Origin: JBFEUI01 sp041547565
Lineage (GTDB): Bacteria > Pseudomonadota > Gammaproteobacteria > Thiohalomonadales > Thiohalomonadaceae
Assembly: GCA_041547565.1 (NCBI GenBank)
Contig: JBFEUI010000008.1
Span: forward strand, 1 to 45,306
Direction of reading: 5' to 3'
Length of the DNA stretch: 45,306 nucleotides
Shown in pieces: positions 1 through 8,813 of this stretch. The notes under the pieces are model-generated. The model had not been told where the DNA came from, made no database searches, and saw only the letters and a program-made list of their open reading frames with translations. The position numbers and the translations under genes were made by a program. Position 1 is the first letter of the stretch, and each line of letters opens with the position of its first letter.

Positions 1-14
1 AAGGCATTTTATTA

Positions 15-1220
15 TCAGAATAGTTCAACATCGCCTTCGTCCATAGACTCCTGGGCGACGGCTTTAGTTTCTCGCGTGTGCCAGGTGGCACGAATTTCCT
101 GTATGCGGCCTACCAGTTCGGCGTAGGAGGCATTAAGGTTCCTGCTACCAACCGGTTGTACCAACGCACTGCGATGATACTGCTCCACCTCCCTGTCAAC
201 TTCCTTTATATGGTTGACATGATCCTCCGCCGCTTCCAGCGCCTGGCGGGTAATGTCCTCAAACTGGAGTGAGCGGATCGCATTTCCGACCTCCACATTG
301 ACCTTTTCGCCGATGGAGGCCACCCTGGCCAGTCTTTCAGACATCAGTTCGTTCATGTCGCCAATCTGCTGCAGCAGGTGATCAACGCGTTCGCGCCCTT
401 TAATCGTTTCGTTCATGTCCCTGGACGCCAGTTCGCCGACGGTATCCCTAACCTTCGACACATGTTCCTTGGTCGTGTTGACCCGCTCCCTTATCTCGTC
501 ATTCAGCTTATTGGAGCGTATCGACAGGTTGCGTACCTCATCCGCCACTACTGCAAACCCACGTCCTGCCTCACCGGCACGGGCTGCCTCTATGGCCGCA
601 TTCAGCGCCAGCAGATTGGTTTGATCGGCAATGGTTTTAACATCCTCAAGCAGTTGAAAAATTCCATCAAGATGCTCGACCATATCATCGATATGGTGTA
701 CCGATGAGATGCTGTGCTTGCTACCCTCAATGATCGCATCATTGAAGGCATCAAGTATTTTCAGGGTATCCTCTGCAAACTGGCGAATATCGATGCATCT
801 GTCACAACCTTCCTCGGGTGTCTGCTGGTTGACAGTTTCGACAAGTAGTTCGCCTTGCTCGTGCATCAGTGAACTCAGTTCATTAAAGCTGTGGGTGAGC
901 GTTTCTATTGCCTCTGCTATTAGGCCTCGCACCCGCACCACCTCTTCGTAGGCACCCTCAGTTTCATGGTCGGACACCTCGAAAAGTTGGCCGACCAATC
1001 CGTCAGCGGTCTCTTGCGTCATGCTATCGGGCAACTCTTCCGTTTGCTCTTCAGTGGCAGGTTTGTTGTCCGTGGCAATTGTCAGATACAGCAAAAAACC
1101 GATAAGCATTAATAGAAACAGCCATTGCAATGCGGCGGGGAAGGCCATGGCTTTTGCCAGCATTACAATTCCAGCAAGAACGAGCGCTATCCAAAAATTG
1201 GGGGTGAGGTTCGGCTTCAT
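15..1220 (-). CDS. Methyl-accepting chemotaxis-type signal transducer, no periplasmic sensor
   Basis: 401-aa receptor. Two hydrophobic segments (about residues 9-27 and 31-49) separated by only a few residues form a membrane hairpin, so there is no periplasmic ligand domain. The conserved signalling tip lies at about residues 198-230 (ADQTNLLALNAAIEAARAG then GFAVVADEVRN), which binds CheA/CheW in this family. A CDRC motif at residues 139-142 lies in the cytoplasmic linker and could be redox active (inference). Near the C-terminus LQFEDITRQ resembles a motif shared with CheZ-type proteins. No C-terminal CheR-tethering pentapeptide is visible. Likely senses a cytoplasmic or membrane energy state; the ligand is unknown. 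No chemotaxis genes are adjacent. Confidence 0.9.
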   Translation of the reverse strand: MKPNLTPNFWIALVLAGIVMLAKAMAFPAALQWLFLLMLIGFLLYLTIATDNKPATEEQTEELPDSMTQETADGLVGQLFEVSDHETEGAYEEVVRVRGLIAEAIETLTHSFNELSSLMHEQGELLVETVNQQTPEEGCDRCIDIRQFAEDTLKILDAFNDAIIEGSKHSISSVHHIDDMVEHLDGIFQLLEDVKTIADQTNLLALNAAIEAARAGEAGRGFAVVADEVRNLSIRSNKLNDEIRERVNTTKEHVSKVRDTVGELASRDMNETIKGRERVDHLLQQIGDMNELMSERLARVASIGEKVNVEVGNAIRSLQFEDITRQALEAAEDHVNHIKEVDREVEQYHRSALVQPVGSRNLNASYAELVGRIQEIRATWHTRETKAVAQESMDEGDVELF

Positions 1221-1557
1221 GCGGACGGGTTTGCCTGGTCTGTATACCTTATCGGGTGTTGGCGCTTAAGTTCTTTACATTCATATAGTTATTCTATGCG
1301 AACCAGAATACACATCAACAACCATATTATCCATACATTGAACGAATATTTTCTACCTGCCACGGGTCATTGTTCTTGCTATAGGGAATTTCATTATTGG
1401 CAAGCTGGAAAATATCAGCGGTTGATTACACTATCGAAAATAGGGAATATAATTATCCGGAACTGGGTATAATCTTCTGAATATTTGGGATATATTATTA
1501 GTGTTTTTGATATATCTCAAATATGGAATAAGTGGAAATCCCACGTGTACTTAATGT
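1221..1557. other. AT-rich divergent intergenic region
   Basis: 337 bases between the divergently transcribed receptor and response regulator genes. It must hold both promoters. The only clear structure is the inverted repeat at 1481-1524 listed separately. I see no RNA gene and no convincing reading frame. Confidence 0.6.
1481..1524. promoter_or_regulatory. Inverted repeat upstream of response regulator
   Basis: ATATTTGGGATATAT (1481-1495) and ATATATCTCAAATAT (1510-1524) are inverted repeats matching at 14 of 15 positions with a 14-base spacer. The right arm ends about 50 bases before the preferred start of the response regulator at 1576. It is a candidate operator, possibly autoregulatory, or simply an AT-rich symmetrical promoter region. 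Confidence 0.45.
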
Positions 1558-1575
1558 ATGAACGGAGTCACACCG

Positions 1576-2220
1576 ATGTCTCGCAGTAAACATATTACCG
1601 CTCTGCTAGTTGATGATCACCCAGTGGTACGCGATGGTTACCGCAGACTCATAGACAACACCCCCGATCTGCAGGTGATTGCCGAAGCCAATGACGGCGA
1701 AGAGGCCTGTACCTTGTACAATGAGCACAACCCGGATGTGGTGGTGCTGGATCTGAGTATGCCCGGGATAGGGGGCCTGGAGACCATCCGCCGCATCAAG
1801 GCCCGTGATGCCGATGCGCGCATTCTGGTTTTCAGCATGCATGACAGCAAGGTCATGATCACCCGCGCCATGGAGGCCGGGGCCGCAGGCTATCTTACCA
1901 AGCAGAGTGCCGCCGGACAGATGGTTGATGCCATACGTCAGGTGGCCGAGGGCAAGCCCTTTCTGGACCAGGCGGTGGTGCCCGATATCGTGCACTCCCA
2001 GCTCACCGGCGAAGACCCGCTGGCCAAGCTCTCCAAGCGCGAGTTTCAGGTGTTCCGCAATCTTGCCGAGGGCCGTCCCGTGGTGGAAATCGCGGGTCTG
2101 CTGTCAATAAGCCCGAAAACCGTGGGTGTGCATCAAACCCATATCATGAAAAAACTGAGCCTGCGCAACGGCGCAGAGCTGACGCGCCTGGCAATCCGCT
2201 GCGGCGTCATCCAGCCGTAA
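1576..2220 (+). CDS. NarL/FixJ family response regulator, LuxR-type HTH
   Basis: Two-component response regulator. The receiver domain has acidic pocket LVDDH (residues 11-15), phospho-acceptor Asp59 in VVLDLSMPG, and the conserved lysine in YLTKQSAAG. A LuxR-type DNA-binding domain fills the last 65 residues (LSKREFQVFRNLAEG, then ISPKTVGVHQTHIMKKL). I chose the ATG at 1576 because GGAG at 1564-1567 sits 8 bases upstream; an ATG at 1558 in the same frame would add six residues. The protein is 214 aa, usual for the UvrY/GacA/NarL group. No cognate kinase is adjacent; the NarX-like kinase starting at 44822 is in the same window but far away. Target genes are unknown. Confidence 0.93.
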   Translation: MSRSKHITALLVDDHPVVRDGYRRLIDNTPDLQVIAEANDGEEACTLYNEHNPDVVVLDLSMPGIGGLETIRRIKARDADARILVFSMHDSKVMITRAMEAGAAGYLTKQSAAGQMVDAIRQVAEGKPFLDQAVVPDIVHSQLTGEDPLAKLSKREFQVFRNLAEGRPVVEIAGLLSISPKTVGVHQTHIMKKLSLRNGAELTRLAIRCGVIQP

Positions 2221-2229
2221 CCGCACAGG

Positions 2230-3051
2230 CTATCCGTAGAGTCGACGTTCCATCCCCGCCTGGTGGAGGATAGTTGTCGCAATCTCCTCGATTGACACGC
2301 TGCTGGTATCCAGGAACGGGATCTTCTCACGCCTGAACAGCATTTCCACCGTCTTGACCTCATAGTCACACTGTCTGGGCGAGGCGTAGCGGCTGTCCGG
2401 GCGCCGCTCAGTGCGGATCTGTTGCAGGCGCAGCGGATCGATGGTGAGTCCGTAGAGCTTGTCGCGATACGGCTCCAGCAGCGCCGGCAATCCGGGCGAC
2501 TCCATGTCCTCTTCAGTGATGGGGTAGTTGGCCGCCAGTATGCCGTATTGCAGAGCCAGGTAGAGACAGGTCGGGGTCTTGCCGGAGCGCGAGACGCCAA
2601 CAAGGATCACGTCCGCATTGGGGTAATGGCGTGTGGTAGTACCGTCATCATTGCTCAGTGCGAAGTTGACCGCGTCGATACGGGCCTTGTAGGTGGCATA
2701 CACCCCCATGCCGTGTGAACGGCCCACTGCGTGCGCCGACTGTATCCCCAGTTCCTGCTCCAGCGGATTGATGAAGGTTTCAAAAAAATCGAGCAGTCTG
2801 CCCTCGCTGCCCATGATAATGTCACGCACATCATCATTCAGCAGGGTGGAGAAGACCAGTGGCGGTTGACCGTCGGATGCAGCCGCGGCGTTGATCTGCT
2901 GAACTGCCTGCTGCGCCATTTCCGGCGAATCGATGAAGGGGAGGATCTTCTGTTCGAACTCCACCCCTTCAAACTGGGTAAGCAGGCTGTGCCCGAGCAT
3001 CTCTGCGGTAATGCCTGTTCTGTCGGAGAGATAGAACACGGAGCGTTTCAT
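2230..3051 (-). CDS. ppsR: PEP synthase regulatory kinase/pyrophosphorylase
   Basis: DUF299 family bifunctional enzyme that inactivates PEP synthase by ADP-dependent phosphorylation of its threonine and reactivates it by Pi-dependent dephosphorylation. It starts MKRSVFYLSDRTGITAEMLG, the family N-terminus, and carries the P-loop-like VGVSRSGKTPTCLYLA in the middle. I start at the ATG at 3051 (273 aa, the usual family length) rather than a GTG-type extension to 3120 that would add 23 unrelated residues. It is the last gene of the rnf-PFOR-ppsA operon and lies 117 bases after ppsA, its substrate; in enterobacteria the two genes are divergent, so the tandem order is worth noting. Its end is 10 bases from the convergent response regulator. 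Confidence 0.95.
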   Translation of the reverse strand: MKRSVFYLSDRTGITAEMLGHSLLTQFEGVEFEQKILPFIDSPEMAQQAVQQINAAAASDGQPPLVFSTLLNDDVRDIIMGSEGRLLDFFETFINPLEQELGIQSAHAVGRSHGMGVYATYKARIDAVNFALSNDDGTTTRHYPNADVILVGVSRSGKTPTCLYLALQYGILAANYPITEEDMESPGLPALLEPYRDKLYGLTIDPLRLQQIRTERRPDSRYASPRQCDYEVKTVEMLFRREKIPFLDTSSVSIEEIATTILHQAGMERRLYG

Positions 3052-3168
3052 GCTGCAATCCCCATCGGTGTGCCTGACAGGGAGTGTAGCCAGTCGACGC
3101 ATTAACTGTAAATCATCCATTGTATCGGTCGCCGGGGTAATAGGGTGCGCGTCCCTGCGCTCGGGGGG

Positions 3169-5550
3169 TTACACGGCCTCGGGCACACGTGTGCTCTGGC
3201 CGGCGAGGAACAGGCCGGTCTCGACCACCGTGTCGGGGTTGAGAGAAATACTGCTTATCTGCTGTTCCAGCAACCACTTGGCCAGGTCAGGGTGATCGGA
3301 GGGGCCCTGACCGCAGATGCCCACGTACTTGCCCTGGTCGCGGCAGGCACGAATGGCCATTTGCAGCAGCTTTTTCACGGCGGGATTGCGTTCATCGAAC
3401 ATCGAGGCGATCAGGCCGGAGTCGCGATCCAGGCCCAGCGTCAGTTGAGTGAGGTCGTTTGAGCCGATAGAAAAACCGTCAAAATGCTGCAGGAACTCCT
3501 CGGCCAGTACCGCGTTGGAGGGGATCTCGCACATCATGATGATGCGCAGGCCGTTCTCGCCGCGCTTCAGGCCATTTGCCGCCAGCAGGTTCACGACCTG
3601 TTCGGCCTCATCCACGGTGCGTGCAAACGGGATCATGATCTCCACGTTGTCCAGCCCCATCTCATCACGCACCTTTTTCAGTGCACGGCACTCCAGCTCG
3701 AAACAGGGGCGGAACTCCTCGGACAGGTAGCGCGAGGCCCCACGGAAGCCGATCATGGGGTTTTCCTCATGCGGCTCGTAACGCTCGCCACCGAGCAGGT
3801 TCGCATACTCGTTGGATTTGAAATCCGACATGCGCACGATAACCGGGTTGGGATGGAACGCCGCCGCCAGGGTACTGATACCCTCGGCGAGTTTTTCGAC
3901 ATAAAAACTGACCGGATCGGCGTAGGCCGAGGTGCGCTGCGTAATTTCCTGCTTGACCTCACCGGGCTGCAGCTCGAACTCCAGCAATGCACGCGGATGG
4001 ATGCCAATCATGCGGTTGATGATAAATTCCAGGCGCGCCAACCCGACGCCGGCGTTGGGAATGTTGGCAAAGTCGAAGGCGCGGTCCGGATTGCCGACAT
4101 TCATCATCAGTTTGGTCGGCAGTTTTGGCACTTCGCTGGCACGGCTGCGCTGGACCTCGTAATCCAGCAGGCCCTCGTAGATAAAGCCGGTATCCCCCTC
4201 GGCGCAGGAGACGGTGACAGGCTGTCCGTCCTGCAGCAGGCTGGTGGCGTCTCCACAGCCGACCACGGCGGGAATGCCCAGCTCCCTGGCAATAATCGCC
4301 GCATGGCAGGTGCGTCCGCCACGATTGGTGACAATGGCCGAGGCGCGTTTCATGATCGGCTCCCAGTCCGGGTCGGTCATGTCTGTGACCAGCACATCCC
4401 CCGGCTGAACCTGATCCATCTCCAGCAGGTCGGTGATGACCCGCGTGGTACCGGCACCGATACGCATGCCAATGGAACGACCGGTACTGAGCACGGTGCC
4501 GCGTTCGTTGAGGCGATAGCGTTCGATGATCTGCTTGTCGGCACGGCTCCTGACCGTTTCCGGCCGCGCCTGCACGATGTACAGCTTCCCGTCCTCCCCG
4601 TCGAGCGCCCATTCGATATCCATCGGCCGTTTGTAGTGCCTTTCAATGGCCAGTGCGTGCTGCGCCAGTTCGGTGAGCTGCTCGTCGTTGAGGCAGAAGC
4701 GGACTCTTTCCGTTTCATCGACATCGACAATGCGGGTGCTCTTGTCGTGTTCCGTCTGCTCGCTGTAGACCATCTTGATGGCCTTGCTGCCGAGGTTGCG
4801 GCGCAGTATGGCCGGGCGTCCCTGCAGCAGGGTCGGTTTGTGCACATAAAACTCGTCCGGATTGACCGCACCCTGTACCACGGTCTCTCCCAGGCCGTAG
4901 GCCCCGGTGATCAGGACCACATCACCGAATCCCGATTCGGTATCCAGGGTAAACATCACGCCGCTGGCACCGATATCACTGCGCACCATGCGCTGGATGC
5001 CGGCCGAGATGGAGACATCGCTGTGGTCGAAGCCGTGATGGACACGGTAGGCGATGGCCCGGTCATTGTAGAGCGAGGCGAATACATCCTTTACCGCGCT
5101 CAGCACATGATCCAGACCGCGCACGTTGAGGTAGGTCTCCTGCTGCCCGGCAAACGAGGCGTCGGGCAGGTCCTCGGCTGTGGCCGAAGAACGTACAGCC
5201 ACGGCAGTCTCATCCGCCCCCATCTTGCGGTAGGCCGCGGCAATAGCATTGTTCAGGGTCTCCGGGAAGGGCGTTTCTACGACCCAGTCGCGGATTGTCC
5301 GGCCGGCCTCGGTCAGAGCCGCAACATTCTCAACGTCCAGGTTCTGCAGCAGGGCGTTGATGCGCTCACCGAGTCTGTCGTGCTGCAGGAAGCGACGAAA
5401 TGCCTCCGCCGTTGTGGCAAAGCCTCCGGGCACACGCACACCTGCCTCGGTAAGACCGCCGATCATTTCTCCGATAGAGGCGTTTTTCCCCCCCACACGC
5501 ATGACATCTCCCATACCGAGAGCGTCCAACCAGATCACATGCTCGCTCAC
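3169..5550 (-). CDS. ppsA: Phosphoenolpyruvate synthase
   Basis: 793-aa pyruvate, water dikinase: ATP + pyruvate + H2O gives PEP + AMP + Pi, in the cytoplasm. Order of domains: N-terminal ATP-grasp domain (GGKNASIGEM near residue 20, VAVRSSATAEDLPDASFAGQQ from 118), the swivelling phosphohistidine domain with catalytic His416 in GGRTCHAAIIA, and the C-terminal PEP/pyruvate barrel (GSNDLTQLTLGLDRDS; GICGQGPS). Thr414, two residues before the histidine, is the position targeted by PpsR in this family. The start codon is GTG at 5550. The gene follows the Cys-rich 62-aa gene by 33 bases, which places PEP synthesis directly behind the Rnf/PFOR genes and implies use of the pyruvate made there. Confidence 0.97.
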   Translation of the reverse strand: MSEHVIWLDALGMGDVMRVGGKNASIGEMIGGLTEAGVRVPGGFATTAEAFRRFLQHDRLGERINALLQNLDVENVAALTEAGRTIRDWVVETPFPETLNNAIAAAYRKMGADETAVAVRSSATAEDLPDASFAGQQETYLNVRGLDHVLSAVKDVFASLYNDRAIAYRVHHGFDHSDVSISAGIQRMVRSDIGASGVMFTLDTESGFGDVVLITGAYGLGETVVQGAVNPDEFYVHKPTLLQGRPAILRRNLGSKAIKMVYSEQTEHDKSTRIVDVDETERVRFCLNDEQLTELAQHALAIERHYKRPMDIEWALDGEDGKLYIVQARPETVRSRADKQIIERYRLNERGTVLSTGRSIGMRIGAGTTRVITDLLEMDQVQPGDVLVTDMTDPDWEPIMKRASAIVTNRGGRTCHAAIIARELGIPAVVGCGDATSLLQDGQPVTVSCAEGDTGFIYEGLLDYEVQRSRASEVPKLPTKLMMNVGNPDRAFDFANIPNAGVGLARLEFIINRMIGIHPRALLEFELQPGEVKQEITQRTSAYADPVSFYVEKLAEGISTLAAAFHPNPVIVRMSDFKSNEYANLLGGERYEPHEENPMIGFRGASRYLSEEFRPCFELECRALKKVRDEMGLDNVEIMIPFARTVDEAEQVVNLLAANGLKRGENGLRIIMMCEIPSNAVLAEEFLQHFDGFSIGSNDLTQLTLGLDRDSGLIASMFDERNPAVKKLLQMAIRACRDQGKYVGICGQGPSDHPDLAKWLLEQQISSISLNPDTVVETGLFLAGQSTRVPEAV

Positions 5551-5583
5551 TTTTCTACACCCCTTGCTGAATGAAATTGGTCA

Positions 5584-5772
5584 TTATGTATTACGCTTGC
5601 AACTTGTCTTGCCGTGGCAGCCGCATGATGAACCGCAGCCGCCACCCTCTTCGCGTGCCGGCCCGAATTCCGGATGGCGCCGTGCGAAGGCACGCGAAAA
5701 CTGCTGCACGGCGATCCACCCCAGCAGCATGCACAGGATGACAAGCATGGCTATCAGAAACTTGCCAATCAT
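5584..5772 (-). CDS. Small Cys-rich single-pass membrane protein in rnf operon, NqrM-like candidate
   Basis: 62 aa. One N-terminal membrane helix (residues about 4-22) is followed by a short charged stretch and a C-terminal cluster CGSSCGCHGKTSC with Cys46, 50, 52 and 58. The ATG overlaps the rnfA stop by four bases (5769-5772), so it is translationally coupled to rnfA. The layout (one membrane helix, then four cysteines) resembles NqrM (DUF539), the maturation factor that inserts iron between NqrD and NqrE, the homologues of RnfA and RnfE. I see resemblance in layout, not a firm family match; a maturation role for Rnf is inference. Confidence 0.8.
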   Translation of the reverse strand: MIGKFLIAMLVILCMLLGWIAVQQFSRAFARRHPEFGPAREEGGGCGSSCGCHGKTSCKRNT

Positions 5773-6356
5773 GCGCCACCGCCAAGTCCGGCAAAGCCCA
5801 TGAATGTCAGGGACAACAGCCCGGCCAGCATCAACGTCAGTGCTGCACCCTGGCTCACCGAGGGCACATCGGACAGTTCCAGACGTTCGCGCAATCCCGC
5901 CATCAGCAGTATCGCCAGGGTGAAGCCGGCACCGGCGCCCAGGCTGTAGGCGAGAGACTGGAAGAAATTGTATTCACGAAATGTCTGAAACAGGGCCAGC
6001 CCCAAAATGGCGCAGTTGGTGGTAATCAGCGGCAGAAATATCCCCAGTGCACGAAACAGTCCCGGGCTGAATTTTTTCATGCCCATTTCGACCAACTGCA
6101 CCGCCGAGGCGATGACTGCGATAAAGCTGATCAGACGCAAAAACTCGATGTCGAAGTAGACCAGCAGGCTGTTGATGAAGTAGGCGCAGATTGAGCTGAT
6201 CAACATGACCAGGCTGGTGGCCAGGCCCATCGGCACGGCGGTGTTCAACTTGCCAGACACACCCAGGAACGGGCACAGCCCGAGAAACAGGCTCAACACG
6301 AAGTTGTTGATGATAAGCGCGTTGAGGAAGATAAATGACAGGGATTCACCGGCCAT
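5769..6356 (-). CDS. rnfA: Rnf electron transport complex subunit A
   Basis: 195-aa polytopic membrane subunit (about six helices) of the ion-pumping Rnf complex. Cys28 in LFLGLCPFLG and Cys115 in TTNCAILGLA are the conserved residues that, together with two in RnfE, hold the intramembrane iron-sulfur centre in this family. Start chosen at the ATG at 6356 (MAGESLSFIFLNALIINNF); an open upstream extension of 24 residues is non-homologous and overlaps rnfE further. It overlaps the rnfE end by 11 bases and the following small gene by four. Confidence 0.96.
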   Translation of the reverse strand: MAGESLSFIFLNALIINNFVLSLFLGLCPFLGVSGKLNTAVPMGLATSLVMLISSICAYFINSLLVYFDIEFLRLISFIAVIASAVQLVEMGMKKFSPGLFRALGIFLPLITTNCAILGLALFQTFREYNFFQSLAYSLGAGAGFTLAILLMAGLRERLELSDVPSVSQGAALTLMLAGLLSLTFMGFAGLGGGA

Positions 6357-6999
6357 GGGCCACCTCCACCTGTGCGGCGGCGCGCTCCTTGCGTTCACGC
6401 AACCAGTTGAACAGCAGCAGCCAGGCACCGAGCACGAAAAAACCGCCGGGCGGCAGCAGCATTACCACCCACGGCTGGAATCCGGCGCCGAACACGGTAA
6501 AGCCGAGCAGGGTACCGTTGCCGAGCAGTTCGCGTACCGACCCCAGGCAGAGCAGGGCGATGGTAAAACCAATGCCCATGCCAAGTGCGTTGACCAGGGC
6601 CTTGCCCAGTTTGTGTTTCGAGGCGTAGCCTTCGGCACGCCCCAGTATCATGCAGTTAACGACAATCAGCTGGATAAAGGCGCCCAACGCATTGTAGAGT
6701 TCCAGGCTGATCGCCTGGATCACGTAATCCACAATCGTGACGAAGGTGGCAATGATGACGATGTAGGAGGCGATGCGCACCTGGCGCGGAATCACATTGC
6801 GCAGCAGCGATACCAGTGCGCCGGAGGCCAGCAGCACGAAGGTGGTCGCCACCCCCATGGCAATGGCGTTGAGCACGGAGTTGGTCACCGCCAGCACCGG
6901 GCACATGCCCAGCAGCATGACGAACACGGGATTGTCACGCCAGACACCTTCGAGGAAGGTGTCCATGGTAATGGTGTCATCCTGTCTAGGCCGCACCAT
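6346..6999 (-). CDS. rnfE: Rnf electron transport complex subunit E
   Basis: 217-aa membrane subunit related to NqrD and paralogous to RnfA. Conserved Cys33 (LLGMCPVLA) and Cys116 (VVNCMILGRAE) are in the positions expected to bind the intramembrane Fe-S centre shared with RnfA. About six membrane helices follow. The last 20 residues are charged and cytoplasmic. Start ATG at 6999, 33 bases after rnfG; a Met at residue 12 is a possible shorter start. Confidence 0.95.
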   Translation of the reverse strand: MVRPRQDDTITMDTFLEGVWRDNPVFVMLLGMCPVLAVTNSVLNAIAMGVATTFVLLASGALVSLLRNVIPRQVRIASYIVIIATFVTIVDYVIQAISLELYNALGAFIQLIVVNCMILGRAEGYASKHKLGKALVNALGMGIGFTIALLCLGSVRELLGNGTLLGFTVFGAGFQPWVVMLLPPGGFFVLGAWLLLFNWLRERKERAAAQVEVAHGR

Positions 7000-7032
7000 A
7001 ACGCACCTGAAGCAGTTTTGTGTGTGACTGTC

Positions 7033-7761
7033 TCACGGCTTAATGCTCTCCCCGTTATCATCTGCCCGTCTGTCGCCCGCGGCTGATTGACGAATCGTTC
7101 TCATGTGCGGATCAAGCTGCGGCAGGAGTTTCTGTGCGGAATTGTTCAGCGCCTTGCCGACCGCCTTTGATGTGACCGTGGCACCGGAGATGGCGTCGAT
7201 CTGCCAGGCGGCTGTCTTGCTTCCGTGTTTCACCGTGATGATCGGATTCGCCAAGGCATTTCTGTCGGAATTGAGTTTTGCCTCGAGCGCCTTGAAATTG
7301 GCACGAAAGGCCGGATCGGTGATGATCTTGTCTCCCAGGCCGGGGGTTTCGGCCATTTTCAGCACCTGGATCCCGGTGATGCATTCACACTCGGGGTTAT
7401 AGCCGAAGAGCAGGCGAATCACATCCTGGTAACCCTGTGCTGCGGCCTCGGCGGCGATACCGGCAAGCCTGCCCTCCTTGTCGTAACCGGCATAGATGGG
7501 CAGTCCCTGTGTGATGTCGTCGCTGGCAGGGACCACGCCGTCATCGGTAATAATAAAGTCATGCCTTACCTCTGCGTTGGGTATGACATTGAACACGGCC
7601 TTTTCAATCGCCTTGCGCTTGTTTTCGTTGATTACCGGCAGGGTGAGCTGGAACACCAGCACCACCAGGAATCCGGAAATCATGGCAATGCCGCCCAGGG
7701 TGCGAATCATGGCACCACTGGTGACGGTCGGGGCGGGCTGGACCTGCTGTTGCGCCGTCAT
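7033..7761 (-). CDS. rnfG: Rnf electron transport complex subunit G (covalent FMN)
   Basis: 242 aa. One N-terminal membrane helix (about residues 22-45) and an extracytoplasmic FMN-binding domain. The flavinylation motif SGATVTS is at residues 192-198, with Thr195 as the expected FMN attachment site; ETPGLGDKI (138-146) is the other family hallmark. A Cys pair (C125 and C127) sits mid-domain. FMN attachment normally needs ApbE, which is not encoded in this window. The ATG overlaps the rnfD stop by four bases. Confidence 0.95.
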   Translation of the reverse strand: MTAQQQVQPAPTVTSGAMIRTLGGIAMISGFLVVLVFQLTLPVINENKRKAIEKAVFNVIPNAEVRHDFIITDDGVVPASDDITQGLPIYAGYDKEGRLAGIAAEAAAQGYQDVIRLLFGYNPECECITGIQVLKMAETPGLGDKIITDPAFRANFKALEAKLNSDRNALANPIITVKHGSKTAAWQIDAISGATVTSKAVGKALNNSAQKLLPQLDPHMRTIRQSAAGDRRADDNGESIKP

Positions 7762-8813
7762 GAACCGGCCTTCCCTTTGTTGATGCCGTAGACCCTGGGC
7801 TGGGTGTACGCGTCGATGATGGGCGTCAGCGCATTACCGAGGAGGATGGCGTACATCACCCCCTCGTTCAAACCGCCGAACAGTCGGATGATCACTGTGA
7901 CAAAACCGATAATGGCACCGTAGATCACCACGCCCATCGGCGTGACCGGCGAGCCGACCATATCCGTGGCCATGAACACGGCGCCCAGCATCAGACCGCC
8001 CGAGAACAGCATGAACCAGGCATCCGGGTAGCCATCGCCGCCGATAAGGCGTATTGCCCAGGTGGTCAGTGCCGCGGAGACCATGATGGCCACCGGTATG
8101 CGCCAGTCCATCATGCGCCGGTAGGCCAGGTACAGACCGCACAACAGGATAAGCACTGCCGAGGTCTCGCCGGATGAACCGGAGGTCATGCCGGTAAACA
8201 GCGAGCTGGGATCGGTGAGCACGCCCTCGAACTTGTGCAGTGCCAGCGGAGTGACACCACTGCAGGTATCGATGGCGTTGTCCCTGCAAAAGGCATCGAG
8301 CGAGGAGGGTGCCATAAACGGAGCGGTGAGGCTGGTCGGGATAAACTCGACAAAGCGATCCTTGAGCAGCGACGGTGTCCAGGTGGTGATGGCAACGGGA
8401 AACGCCGCCTGCACAAAGGCACGTCCCACCAGTGCCGGATTGAATACGTTCAGCCCCAGGCCGCCAAACAGCACCTTGCCCAGGGCGATGGCAATAAAGC
8501 CGGCAACAGCGCCCATCCACAGCGGAAAGCCGGGGGGCAGTGTCAGCGCCAGCAGCAGGCCCGTGATCGTGGCGCTGTAATCACCCAGGGTGTTATCACG
8601 CTCTGCTGTCCAGTTGAAGAAACGTTCTGTAAGCAGGCAGGCCAGGACAACGGTGACAATCAGGGTGAGCGCACTGATACCGAACTGGAATACGGCAAAC
8701 AGCGTGATGGGCAATATGGCATAGACCACATTGCGCATGATCGTTTCGACCGAGTAGGGCGGACGCAGATGGGGTGCGCTACGCAGTTCAAGTTGTGGCG
8801 CCCTGTCAGCCAT
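7758..8813 (-). CDS. rnfD: Rnf electron transport complex subunit D (covalent FMN)
   Basis: 351-aa polytopic membrane protein related to NqrB. N-terminus has the family signature SAPHLRPPYSVETIMRNV. The covalent-FMN motif appears as SGVT at residues 185-188 with Thr188 as the attachment residue (usual family form S/TGAT). GLNVFNPALVGRAF (120-133) is another conserved segment. About nine or ten helices. Start overlaps the last base of the rnfC stop, so the two are coupled. Confidence 0.96.
   Translation of the reverse strand: MADRAPQLELRSAPHLRPPYSVETIMRNVVYAILPITLFAVFQFGISALTLIVTVVLACLLTERFFNWTAERDNTLGDYSATITGLLLALTLPPGFPLWMGAVAGFIAIALGKVLFGGLGLNVFNPALVGRAFVQAAFPVAITTWTPSLLKDRFVEFIPTSLTAPFMAPSSLDAFCRDNAIDTCSGVTPLALHKFEGVLTDPSSLFTGMTSGSSGETSAVLILLCGLYLAYRRMMDWRIPVAIMVSAALTTWAIRLIGGDGYPDAWFMLFSGGLMLGAVFMATDMVGSPVTPMGVVIYGAIIGFVTVIIRLFGGLNEGVMYAILLGNALTPIIDAYTQPRVYGINKGKAGS

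Noticed and set aside
3484..5574. A 696-codon open frame on the plus strand opposite ppsA
   Set aside because: It is antisense to a complete, well recognised ppsA. Its translation is rich in His, Asp and Gln without any domain, as expected for the opposite strand of a GC-rich gene.
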